A DNA stretch of 64,000 bases, taken from NCBI RefSeq assembly GCF_031877795.1, contig NC_133931.1, positions 27,216,264-27,280,263 of the forward strand, in the 5' to 3' direction. How positions within the stretch are numbered: position 1 is the stretch's first letter; the number at the start of each line of letters is the position of its first letter. The position numbers and the translations under genes are program-made. Source of the stretch: Strix aluco. Taxonomy: Eukaryota > Chordata > Aves > Strigiformes > Strigidae. Under the pieces are notes generated by a model. It made no database searches and was not told the DNA's origin. It saw only the letters and a list, made by a program, of their open reading frames with translations. Shown here one piece after another: positions 13,261 to 24,360 of the stretch.

Positions 13261-13926
13261 AAAATCTGCTCACATTAAGTTCATCTGGAAACTTATGGAG
13301 ATCATTCTCGTCAGCAGAAGCGGTCATCAAGGCCAAAGTGTAAGCCGGTGTCCTTTTGACACACTGGCATCGCTGCAGAAACCAGATGGGTTAAACTAAT
13401 CATATATGGCTTATGCACAACTGCTACATGTATTTGCAGTGATCTAACCCTGCTAGCTCAGGCATTTCTCAGCGACCATCCATGGCTTCAGCAAGCGGAG
13501 AGATCGCTGAAGTCTGAGACTAGTTGCCTATAATTAAGAACTGTTCAAATTTCTTATATCTTTTTTCTAAGAGTTGTAATTTGTCTATTAGAAGTGATTA
13601 CAAAAGATACATTAGGGACCCTGATACTTACCCAAATGCAGGGCAGTATATTAGTATAATAGTTCCAGGTAAGTAGCTCTAAAACCATGGGGTAAAATCA
13701 TGAATCTCATGATATTCAGAAAGAAAGAATTCAGAGAACTGTCATATACACAACATTAACTGGGAGACTTCGGGAAAGAATAGCAAAAGCAGCATCTGAA
13801 GGAGAAAAATGTCTAGTTTGTTGTTTGGAGTTTCTCCTTTTTCTTTCCTTTTCTTCTTTTCTTTTAAGATGTGTAGCTATCCTGCTTCCCATTCATTCCA
13901 CACATAAGTAGAACACAGAAAAGCTT

Positions 13927-13979
13927 TTATATATATACACACACACACATATATATGTATATATGTGTATATATATATA
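13927..13979. repeat. Compound TA/CA/TG microsatellite
   Basis: An alternating purine-pyrimidine tract has (AT)n at both ends, a short (CA)n block and TGTATA variants in the middle. It is a common vertebrate dinucleotide repeat with no gene nearby. Confidence 0.9.
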
Positions 13980-16900
13980 AGCGAGATACTTCGTGAGATA
14001 CACAATGCCTGTGAGGCCTAATTCAATAGCTTTTGTGATGTGAAATAACCCCCAACACACCACATTCAGCTTGATAAATGACTCTGCTTAAAGGCCTTCA
14101 GATGAAGAGATGCTAACTCCAGGAATCCTCAAACTTTCTTCTTTAACTATTGGAGTGGATCCCAAAGCCTACACAAGCTTAAATTAGGAAACCTTGTTCT
14201 GATATAGCTAAATAGAAAGTATATTAGACTCTCTCAGCTTTTTTCATTGGCTGTTACTGACATCTGAAATGCTGAATGAGTGACACTGATCCCTATAAGG
14301 AGATAATTTTGTTGAAGAATACTAAATTTAATAAACAGAAATCTCCAGCTTTGCAATTGGAAATCTGAGGGAACCAATTTCACAGAAGTCCCAGAAAACA
14401 GAGACTGACTTCATCTAGAAGCCTACAGTTCATCGGGATCTGCAATTTGCTGCCGTGTAGCAAATTTCCACTAGAAGATTGTTTATGAATTGAGAAAGGC
14501 AAAGGGAGGACATGGGAAGATGTATATTGTTTCCTCAAAACTATATGAGAAGATAAACAAGGAAGCCTGGGAAGCTTCCAGGCGAAACATGTTAAGAGAA
14601 ATAGGAAAAGCAACATCAGATATACTGCTTGGGTTTAAATAATGGGTTGAATAATTACTCACTGTGAGAAGAGGGAAATACTTCTGTAAAAAACCACAAA
14701 GGTATTCATTAACCTTCTTACAGTTATCTAGTCAATATAAAAGAATTCTCATTATATAAAATAGAAATTTAAAAGGACAAAGTAGAAGCTCACGCTGTAT
14801 CACCAAATAGACAAATACAAATGATTCATCAACTCTAATTTAGAATCTGAACCTTTTTTTAATTTTCCTTGCAGATTTGACATGTCAGAGCTGAAAAGCA
14901 GAACTGACTGTAAGTTCTTCCTTCAGCTGCTAACCCAGGGTAGATCTCATGGTTATGAGACCAAAAGCCAGCCCCCACTTATGCAGCTCCGTAAAACACA
15001 GATATTAATACCCTTCCCCAAACTCACAGATAGCAGAGAGATATTGGAAATGCAGATATTTAATGAGAAATGGTCTGTTTCTGACATAGGACCTTCCAAA
15101 AAGCATATTTTCTAGTTCTTTAAACTGCCTGTAAAGTGGCAGGGGCTGCTGTAAGCTGGACCATTCACAGCATCACTTCTCATAGGTGACGAAAGCGTCT
15201 CAAAAGTCACATCTTCTTGAGCCTCTTGGATGACTTAGAGACACAGTTTATAAGTTGTGTCACTGCTGACAGTGAAAAAACACAAGTCAAAATAGGGAAA
15301 TTAATCCTTTACATATTTTAACATGTTTACGTCTTGCAGACTAAAGATAGTTTCTATTTTTGAAATTTTTTAAAACACCTTCTAAATTTGACTTTCTGTA
15401 TGTAGGACACAACTATCAAATACATTATGTTTACTTTTTTTACCCCTGGTTAAAAGGCAAGTAATTGTGTAAGAAGGAAAGAAGTTTGAGCTAAAAATAT
15501 ATTATTTGAAAAGAAGAGTATTTTTAGTAATAAGGTCTGTGAGCGTTCTAGTTCGGCTCCTTTCCTAGGAAATCAGTGGCCAAACACGTCAGTTATTTCA
15601 GTGAGACAGAATCAGGTTGTTTCTGCAGAAGGGCAATAAATTATTATGGCACTTCGGATGAGATTCTGACACATACAGCAGCACCTAATTTCAAGAAAAG
15701 TTCCAATGAACTGACAGAGAATACACCAGAATTGGTTGCTACTCAGTTCAACTAAAGGAGGCTGAATTTAGCTCTTTATTTTTTTAACCATATAACATAT
15801 GGGTTTTCTTAGGCATCCTCATTGTTACTCTCCCTTTAAAATGTAATTTTGTGCATTGCACTGTGTAGTGTTAAAAGTGTTATGTTTATTTCCTCATTCT
15901 ATAAATAGCATCTCTCACACTGCTTTGCTCTTTCTGACTATTTCTGTATTAGGGTTTATTTACTTCCTATGTCCTCTTAACTTCCATCTTTAAAAGTTTT
16001 TAAAAAGAAAGCTTTTGCCAACAAAAGGGGAAACAATACTTCTGTCTTCTATACGACATCATTTTTTAATTAATTCTACTTTTCCTATTTGTCTGAGAGG
16101 AGAAATAATAAGTGACTGATGTATCAAATCATCTTCTCTGTAATGATGTGCATATGAGACAACATTTTAAGTTGTTATTGATCTGCAAATAACTATTCCT
16201 GAGCAAATTAGATTTCATCAGTTTCCTTCTAAAAATAAAGCAGACTTTATAAATAGAGTCCAACAAATGAAGTAGTATCAAACTCAATTATCTGGCTGAG
16301 TTTTCCACAGTAGTCTGAAACTTTGAAATACCATTTTTGTTTGCTATGATACATGTGGGGTTTTTTTCAAATAAAATACCTACTTTATGTTAATGTGTGC
16401 TTTTCAGCTTAAGCTGTGTACTACACCCTAGTTAAAACTTGATTTTTAAATTGTTGTCTTGTGAATTCTAAAATAGTCATGGAAGGACTATACCTGAGCA
16501 AGGCAAAGTCTGAAGTTGATTTTGACTTGTGTATGAACAGTCAAAACTTATTAAGTATATACACAATTGTAAATACAATGTAAAGTAAACTAGAATACAA
16601 GAATCTCTAAGTGGCTTCTAGAGTATTTATGGATCTGTGTGAGGGAGTTTTCCAGGTTAGAGACATATGTATTCTGCAGCAATCGCTACAATAAAAACTG
16701 CCTTCAAGAACAGACAACTTTTTTTTTTTTTTTCCTCCAGACAGGGGCTTTAAAACCTACCTTTGTTTAACTTAAGTCTGATGCAAATATAAACAGTGGT
16801 TAGGGGTGTGTGTGGAAAATGCGGTTTCAGTTACATCATACTGAGGTCATGATATTAATAGAGTTCCCAGCTAGACCAATTTGTTTTTATTTACAGCTGG

Positions 16901-18905
16901 AGACATGGAGATCTGATATACCAAAAGAGGACTTCACCTCTCTTTATGCAATCTGAATGAGCCAGATTTTCAATACAGGAGCAGTGTCAACATATTGGTT
17001 AGTTGCAGCCAGCAGGGAAAGGCAGTTATATTCCCAATTTAAGTTTGTGTGCAAGTGGAATAACGTACTGTCAACATGTCAGTGAAAAAGATAAGAGAGT
17101 TATGTTGTTAGCCTTCCATATACAAAATGTCACTGTACTTTTTAGGAGATGTAGCAGCGAGGGACTGTATATATACAAAGGGAAACCTGGAACAGATCAC
17201 GCACCTTGGATTCATTACTTTATAGTGGCTGTACACCATTACGTACATTACAGATGGTCACTGTCTCTAGTTACACAGTAGGTATATTTAAAAAGGGAAC
17301 ATGCTGGACTTCAGAGGTTGTCCTAAGAGAGATCCCCCCTTTGCCTCAGAGGCAAGGGTTCCCTGGCCTGCAGCTCAGCTTTTGAGGGACTTCTAGTGGT
17401 GTTTAGGTAAACAGCTTTGTGGCTGCTTATTTTATTACTGTCTGATAATAGACCACTATTGTTTATTGCAGGTGGCTGCCCAGCAGGTGGGAAGTTAAGG
17501 AACTGTATGCATGTGTGTTAGGGCAACGGTTTCCCCTTGTTAGGCAAGGTATCCTGTGTGAGACTGTGTGTGTGTGTTGCATGGCAGTTAATACAGCACT
17601 TATTGCTTCCAGGAACCTCAACAGCAAAACGTTTCCTGCTCTTTGACATTGATGGAAACCAAATTTATTATTTGCATTTTGGTGTTTTCACATTTGTTAG
17701 AGAAGAAGCACTAAGCCTGTATTATTTCAGCACAATCTATTCTCTTGGTTTCAGCACAGACAAAAAAATTTCATCACTAAAAATAAGTATTTTTTATTTT
17801 AAAATAAATTAAATATTAATTATTCATTTAATAAATATTCAATACCTATTATTTTGCATAAACAAAACATAGACAATGGATTAAGACAAGATAAGCTTTT
17901 CGCTTCTGTGAAAAAGAAACTTTTCAAAACATTTTTTCTCCCTCTTTTTGCTTGGTGTTGCTTTATTTAACCAGTAGAATCTTTTCTCTTGAAAAGACTT
18001 GTTTTTTAATAAGAAGCTATATTTCACTGAAAATGAGTGACAAAGCTGGCATTCCCGCAAATGACTGCCAATATATAAATCCTGTTTATGTGATCTTTTC
18101 CAAAATAACCCAGCTCCCCTTTTTCTGTCACTGTGCATATAATCTTCTGTAAAGTGCTTCAGAATGCTGCAACATTAAAGGGGTTTTAGGAGTCCTGACA
18201 ATGACAAAAGGCAAACAAGAATACAAAAAATGTCCTTAGCATATAATTTAATTAAGGAATATCCCAAATAAGGATACGTGAAGAAGGGCTAAAATCTATC
18301 ACGTTAGACAAGGAGAAGACATCAAAATGTACATCAGTGGAGCTTATAAACTCCTGAAAGTAGATAGCCTCTTTTTCTTAATTTGGAAGGAATTTAATAC
18401 ATTTTCCTCACTACCAAAAGCAAAGGGTAAACAATAGTATAAGCAGAGAGAGAAGCAGGTAATATGTCAGCTCTTGCAGCATGTACATCACCTAGTGGAC
18501 ATGCTTTGCATACTAAAGGGTGGGGATCTATCCTGCTACTGCACATTTTGTGCTCCCATTATCAAGCGCCAGTCCTGGTGCATGTTTCCCCCATATGTGA
18601 AGCTGCAAAGCGCATTCAGCAACTCACCAGTCACCTGCCCCAGCCCTCTCGCTGAGCCCCTGAGCAGGGGACAGCTTTTCTGCAACACAGGGTTTCTTAC
18701 GTCTTTGCTGCTTTTCTGTGCAGGGGTCAAGGTCGGATTTAGCCTGTACTCCAGCTAAACTGGGAAGGATTTTCTGAAGAAAGTATATGCAACATTAACG
18801 TGAATCCCGCAGCAGCCTCCATCCCGCTGCCATCCTCCTGACTGCATGACCTACAAAAGGTACGTGAACAGACTGAAATGGAGTGTGGCCCACATAAAAT
18901 ATACT

Positions 18906-18948
18906 GGAAAATTAGAGGGAAAATTAGAGGGAAAATTGGAAAAATTGG
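18906..18948. repeat. 12-bp tandem repeat, about three copies
   Basis: The unit GGGAAAATTAGA repeats back to back. The last copy is altered (TTGGA), followed by a related AAAATTGG. In one frame it encodes a KLEG-type repeat, but no real gene surrounds it. Confidence 0.8.
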
Positions 18949-21047
18949 TTAACGAAAAGATTCATAAATTAAAGCTATCAAGGATCCAGCTTAGCATTCC
19001 GACTATTTGGTTTTATATGAACATATACTGTGCTACTCCACCCAAAGGAGTGCTTGTCAAATGAGTGCTGTAGCAACTACATGCAGCCCTGATCTGTATG
19101 CCAAGGCCCAATCCAGCTCCAACGGAAGTGGATAGCGAGATTCTCGCGTGCTTCACGGAGGGTGAAACAGAGCCTTTCGGGAGTGGAAGATGCTTTAATA
19201 GAGAGACATTGCTGAAAAAACAAGTATGGACTTAAAGTCTGCACAGTTTGAATGGAAAGCGTTTGAGGAGACTGAGCTCTGGATGGGAACATGTGACAAT
19301 GTGTGACACTCCGCACTGCAAGGCAGTGACAATTAGGAAGGACATACTTGTCTCTATTTTTAAACAGCAGTGAGGTGAGTTGATATATAAGTTCTCTTCC
19401 AAGAATTTCAGTGCAGATGACTGCCCATAATATAATTATTCACAGTAAAGAGTAAGCCATGTTTCAGCTCTGAACATTTGATCGGTCTCTGTACAATCAA
19501 AATATAGTCAGATTTGGACAGCCTAGCAGGATATTTCTGCCTTCCATGTGTAACTATACTTTTACCAGCCTTTCTCTCACACAATGTCACACAGTGATAC
19601 ACAGTGTAAATCCTTCATATGTCAAATCAGACATGGCATCTACAGTCTGCAGAAAAAATCTGCAGGGTGTAAAGTTACCAAGTATTTGTGAGGTCTACTG
19701 TGAGGCTGCATTTTTTTTTTCCTTCCTGAAACATGAATTCATCTTTCAAAGAACGTGTTTATTTTTTCTTTTTCACTAAAACATATCTACTTTCTCCAGG
19801 AAATAAACAGACAAAAGAAAAAGGTATAGGTAAGAGAAGTTTGCAATAAGCCAGGCTTCAATCATCAGCTTTGCAATATAATGATAATACTTGATGGTTA
19901 CAATCTTTTATTATTTAGGAATCACGTCAATTTATTCTCCCAGTGTGTCTGAGAAAAGTATAGTTGCCATGAAGTGGCTGGTATTTACCGCTCTCTACTA
20001 TGCTTCGTTATCTGGGCAGGCTTTGTCCTCACTGGGAGCAGTGGGAAATGCTGTGCTATATGAGCCAGGGCTGTGGGTTTAATAGGTGATTTCTGTATTT
20101 TTCTCATAGAGAGAGAAGACAGAAGTCTGTAAACTTTAATCAATTTGTAGGTGGCTATTAAATTGCTAATAGCTCAGAGTAGACTTTCCAGAGTTCCTAA
20201 GTCTAAGCTGATGTTCCTTCCCTATTTTGGAAGATAATACCTAGAAAGTTGATTGATCTTTTAGAGTGAAGGTACATGCCAAAGAGGAAGCTCGCTGTGG
20301 GTTTTTCTAAAGCTGTAAACTGAGAATTAGGACTCGGTGTTCAGTCCCTGACACTTCAGCAAAACATGCACTGGGACGACTGGCAAATCTCTTGTTTATT
20401 TTTCAGCTTACACGTACAACAATTGGGATGAAAGTATCACCCCACAAAGATTTTCAGGCTTAACTAAAGTTTCTAGATCTGCCACAGACAAAGGAAGCCT
20501 TGTAAAACTTGATATTTTTAAATTATTTTAAAATACTTGTAAATACTTTTGTAAAGGTTATCCCATAATTTTGGCCTTGAAATAGACCTCTATAAAACAG
20601 ATAGCTTTTAAATTAGAAATCAATGCCAGACTTGTGGCTCTTCACCATTTTTGTAAATTGAAATCACAGTAGACCAAAACATGTCCTGATTTATGCTCTG
20701 TTGAGCTGGATTTACTTCAAGGTAAATTTGACCCCATATTACTACATGCCAACCAGTTCATTAAAGCTCCATGTCCCTAAATATCTGCAGAAAAGGTAAT
20801 TTATCCAGATCATAAAACATATTTTAAACATATTTTCAAAATCAACCAAATTTTCTAAGCCAGCCACAGAGGCAGAAAAATATTACTATAAATATGCTTA
20901 TAAATATATATATAAATGCTTCCCCCCATTCTGGAAATGTGTATGTGCTCATGATAAACACACGGAAAGCTATTTTGCATTCAATAGGTCTATTTATATG
21001 CTTAAAATTAGGCATTTGTAGCTTTGCAAGATCAGGCCTATCGTATA

Positions 21048-21072
21048 TGTGCGTGTGCGTGTGCGTGTGCAC
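21048..21072. repeat. Short (GTGCGT)n tract
   Basis: About four copies of a GTGCGT hexamer form an alternating purine-pyrimidine run of a kind that can adopt Z-DNA. The CpG in each unit is unusual for otherwise CpG-poor surroundings. Confidence 0.75.
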
Positions 21073-22299
21073 GCCTGTGCACTTGTACATGCAGGAATAA
21101 AGAATGCAGCTCGATTAGAAGCTCTATTCTATGTTCACCCTTTTACTTAACATTTGACATTTGAAAAAAATGAACCTAAATGTCCAGGCAGTTCTGACAG
21201 TTCCAATCCATTATCTGCAACCTGAAAAAACCCACACTTTTTACTCAATATATGAAGTTGAAGTGGGTTGTTTTTTTTTTTTTTTTGGTGGAGACGCCTT
21301 CTTTATATAGTGTCAACACGATAGCAGAAGTACCGGTTTGCTCTAAGTTGTATGACTGACAATAGTATTCTCTGAAAAACATAGAAGGGAATAACTGATG
21401 AATCGGAAAATATATGGATGCCTAGTGAAATGATTATGTAATGAAACACGAAGTCAAACGGTGGCATGCTTCTATTAATTGTAGATGATAGTAATTAATT
21501 TTCACTGCAGTTGTGATCGTGTCGCTGCTTTCAGAAGAATCCAGAATCCCCTTCCAGGAAAGTGTGAAATTGCATCTGGGTTCTGCAAGCCATGAAAGCC
21601 TATAAATTTCTTTAAAAAAAAGAGAGGGAGGCCTTCGTCGATACTGTACTTTAGAAAGAGGGAAAAACAAAGGGAAAAAGAAAATGATAATTGTTTTCTC
21701 TAAGGCTATTATCTAATGCAAAAGCAAACAGTCTGACTGGAAATCAGCTAACAGAAGGGGATTAGAGAGTAGATCTGAGAGTGGCTTGATTTCTAGCACT
21801 GCTGTCTCTTCACACAGTGATGAGACACAGGCAGAGCAGCCAGGAGCTCTCCAGATGGCTAGAGAAAGTGTTTGTCTTGGGTTACTGCAGGGCAGTCTGG
21901 ACTCTTAAAGCCGGGGAGGCATCATTAGGGAGCAAGTTAGATGTCCACCCAGTAAAAGCGAGCTAAAGAAAGAAAGAGTAGGCAGGCTGCCCGAGAGGGA
22001 CCGCGCTCGCCTATTGTTAACATATACTTGACCCCCACTAACCTCCTCACGACACAGATGTCTCCTACCTCTATCACCTCCCACTGCTTTAAGCCCTCCC
22101 CCCCTGCACCTGGGTAGCGGGGCCGGGCCGGCTGCCGGCAGTATGCTGCCTGCCTCGCGAGGTGCCTGCTAGCGGGGAGCGGCGCAGAGCCGGGCGGAGC
22201 GGCGCGGAGCGGAGCGCGGCGCGGCGCGGCCAGCGGCGCAGCCTCGGGCGGGCGGGCGGGCGGCTCGGCTCGGCGCGGCACCGGCGCGGCTCGCCGGGG

Positions 22300-22772
22300 G
22301 CAGAGCTATGCGTCGGCTGCCCGGGGACACGCAGAGACCCCGCCACTGACAGCGGCCGCTCCCTGCGCTCCACATCACGTTTGTCTGCGGCGGCGGCAGC
22401 AAGGAGAAGGACCTGGGCATTAATTATCTCGACTTGGAGACTTTGCTTTATTTTTGGTTCTTGTCCTTTCCCGTGGAACCAGTAGTCTCTCTCGAGCTGA
22501 TCCTCCTTTAAAAAAAAAAAAAAAAAAAAGCAGAGCGAGAGAGGGGGGTGGGGGGGGAAGAGCAGCTGGAGTTTCTCCTCAGCTCGTTTTGACTTTTGTG
22601 GACGTGGATCATCTGGACTGGGAAGGGAAGCCGCGCTGCGCTGCTCTCCCCTTTCCCACCCCCTCGCCCCTCCAGCAGCCTGGGCTGCCGGCTCTCCCCC
22701 GAGCAGGACGGGAACTTTTATTTGCAGCTCGCAGCCCGTGGCGAATGGTGGGAATCTCCGGTCCTTTGCAGT
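22300..22772 (+). other. Candidate first exon (mostly or wholly 5' UTR); start approximate
   Basis: The right boundary is supported by a strong donor, GTGAGTACGG, starting at 22,773. The left boundary is a guess inside the CpG island. The sequence includes an A-run at 22,510-22,529 and has stops in the frames leading to the donor until late. One ATG at 22,745 (G at +4, but C at -3, so a mediocre start context) stays open for nine codons into the splice site, with one base left over. It could be a genuine N-terminus continued in the next exon, or an upstream ATG. Without the downstream exon I treat the exon as a leader. I do not recognise the gene. Confidence 0.5.
22510..22529. repeat. Poly-A run
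   Basis: Twenty consecutive A bases interrupt CpG island 1 and are followed by a G-rich purine stretch. The run is slippage-prone, so its length may be unreliable. Confidence 0.9.
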
Positions 22773-23098
22773 GTGAGTACGGGGCGCGGGCAGGGCGCGC
22801 TGGGGCGGGGGGAGCCGAGCCCCCTTTTTCTTCCCCTTTCTGCTTTCCCGTAGGGCTCTCCCGGCTCGGAGGGGCTCCCGCGGCTGTAACTAACCCAGGC
22901 GGACCGGGGCTGCCGCTGTGCCCGGGCAAGGTTAGCACTGCATGCAGCTCTTGCACCCGCTGTCCCCGGCTCACAAACTGGCACCCCGAATATTTCTCAG
23001 GAGCCCAGAAACCGAACCACCCCGTTTTGCAGAAAATAACCCTCCCCAGCTCATATTCTTCTATAGCGCTGGGTTTGTGTCTCGATTTGGGACTTGCC

Positions 23099-23124
23099 TT
23101 TTTTTTTTTTTTTTTTTTTTTTTT
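23099..23124. repeat. Poly-T run with pyrimidine tail
   Basis: Twenty-six T bases are followed by C/T-rich sequence ending CTCTCCAG at about 23,146. The tract therefore looks like a strong splice acceptor, and a GTGAGT lies only about 16 bases further on. This is too short an exon to call without transcript evidence. Confidence 0.85.
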
Positions 23125-23779
23125 CCCCTGCCTCTCCTCTCTCCAGATCACAGCTAGCCAATGTGAGTCGGAGTGTCCGAAATATTTCTGGTGGGGTTTT
23201 TGTTCTGTTTGTTTCATTACGATCATCGGATTATGTAGCACTGGCAACATCATTCCAGGCTATTTTGCGAGAAATATTTCAGGCGGTGCACGTCGTCTTT
23301 AGCTGCACCGCGATGTTGCAAGTATCTCGTTTCCTAAAACGAGAGGGCAACGTTAGGGATTGCATTTCCAAAACCGCAATACAATGTATTTGTGTCATCT
23401 CGTCTAGCTGAGCTGAATGGTTTGATTCCATAAATCTGTAACAGACCATCGATAAGGGAGATTGGAAGAGTGAAATCCATACTGCCGGCCACGTAGACGA
23501 GCCTTTGACTTTTGGCGAGTTCGAGTCCTTTTGTTAGTGCCAAAGTTGCGAGATTGGACTAAAATTGGATTTAGGGTAAGGAAGGACTTGCCACCTCCGC
23601 AGGAGCACCCGCGAATCCAGTAGACGTTAATTTATACAGAAACATCATCGTTAGTGCCCTGCTCTCCTAAATGTTAGAGAGAAACTGAAACTAACTAATC
23701 GGACGCAGCTCTCGAATCGCTCTTGCTCCAAGCAGGAGCTAAAATGTTACTTCCTTCAGTTCACTGAGAAGTTTGAAGG

Positions 23780-24330
23780 AGGGAGGGCGAAGGTACGAGG
23801 CGCCGCGGCAGCCTCCCCCGCCTGCCCCCCAGCTCGGAGCCCGGCGTGGCGGGACCGCCCTGCCCGGCCGCAGCCCGGGGCTCGCCGCAGCCGCCGCGCT
23901 GGGCAGCAGCCGCCTCCAGCCGCTCGGGTGTCTCTGGAGAGCAGCCCTCCAGATCCGCAGCAGGCTCTGCCGGTCACCCCCTCCTACCCCTGCCTCGCCC
24001 TGAATCACGGCAGGGGTAGGACCCGTCTGTCTCGCTGGCTCCGGGCAGTGCCGCCCCGCAGCCGGGCAGCCCCTGCCCCGCGGATGGCGGGACGCGGCTG
24101 CCAGCCGCTCAGCCCGCGGTCGCAAATCTTCCCTAAAGAGCTGCCCAAGTTTTCCACGGCCACCCGCGGAGGGGCTGGCCGCGCCCGCCCTGGCTGTGGC
24201 GGCGCGTCCCGCGGGGCTGGGCAGGGAGCGGTGCGTGTGCCCCTCGCAGGCGGCCGGAGCGCGGCGGCGGCCACGCGGTTGGCTACAGGCGTAGCGCCGA
24301 GGGTGCCTCGGTACAGACGGCCAAGCCTTC
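23780..24330. promoter_or_regulatory. CpG island 2
   Basis: A second dense CpG block sits about 0.8 kb after the first, separated by a less CpG-rich and largely AT-balanced stretch. It contains many CCGC and GCGG steps and CGCGG repeats. Open frames run through on both strands because of base composition. I find no convincing splice donor within it. It may be part of one broad promoter domain with island 1, or a separate regulatory island. Confidence 0.65.
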
Positions 24331-24360
24331 ACTCCAGCAAATATTCGTGTGCTTAATGTA

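Larger units (their letters stand above)
13261..21930. other. AT-rich flanking DNA without recognisable genes
   Basis: The interval contains short unrelated open frames and scattered simple tracts: a TA/CA/TG tract at 13,927-13,979, a T-run near 16,717-16,733, a 12-bp tandem at 18,906-18,948, a GTGCGT tract near 21,048-21,072 and a T-run near 21,270-21,286. A perfect CAG|GTAAGT donor-like sequence at 13,669 has no supporting exon structure. I see no domain-bearing frame, CpG island or structured RNA. Confidence 0.5.
22080..22960 (+). promoter_or_regulatory. CpG island 1, candidate main promoter
   Basis: The base composition switches sharply from AT-rich to GC- and CpG-rich. The island holds repeated GGCGGGC boxes near 22,245-22,265, a GGGGCGGGG box near 22,803, and many GCGC and CGG steps. 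No TATA box is evident, as is usual for CpG-island promoters. A plus-strand splice donor at 22,773 lies inside the island, so transcription is likely plus-ward with the start somewhere around 22,150-22,400. Long open frames on both strands across the island reflect the absence of AT-rich stop codons and not coding. The exact start site cannot be read from the sequence. Confidence 0.75.

Noticed and set aside
18906..18948. Possible CRISPR-like or regulatory direct repeat
   Set aside because: The units are contiguous with no spacers, in a eukaryotic genome. It is a simple tandem duplication.
22454..23302. 282-codon open frame on the plus strand, and overlapping frames on the minus strand
   Set aside because: It runs through a poly-A run, CpG-island sequence and a poly-T run and crosses the splice donor at 22,773. 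It has no domain, and it is open because GC-rich DNA is poor in stop codons.
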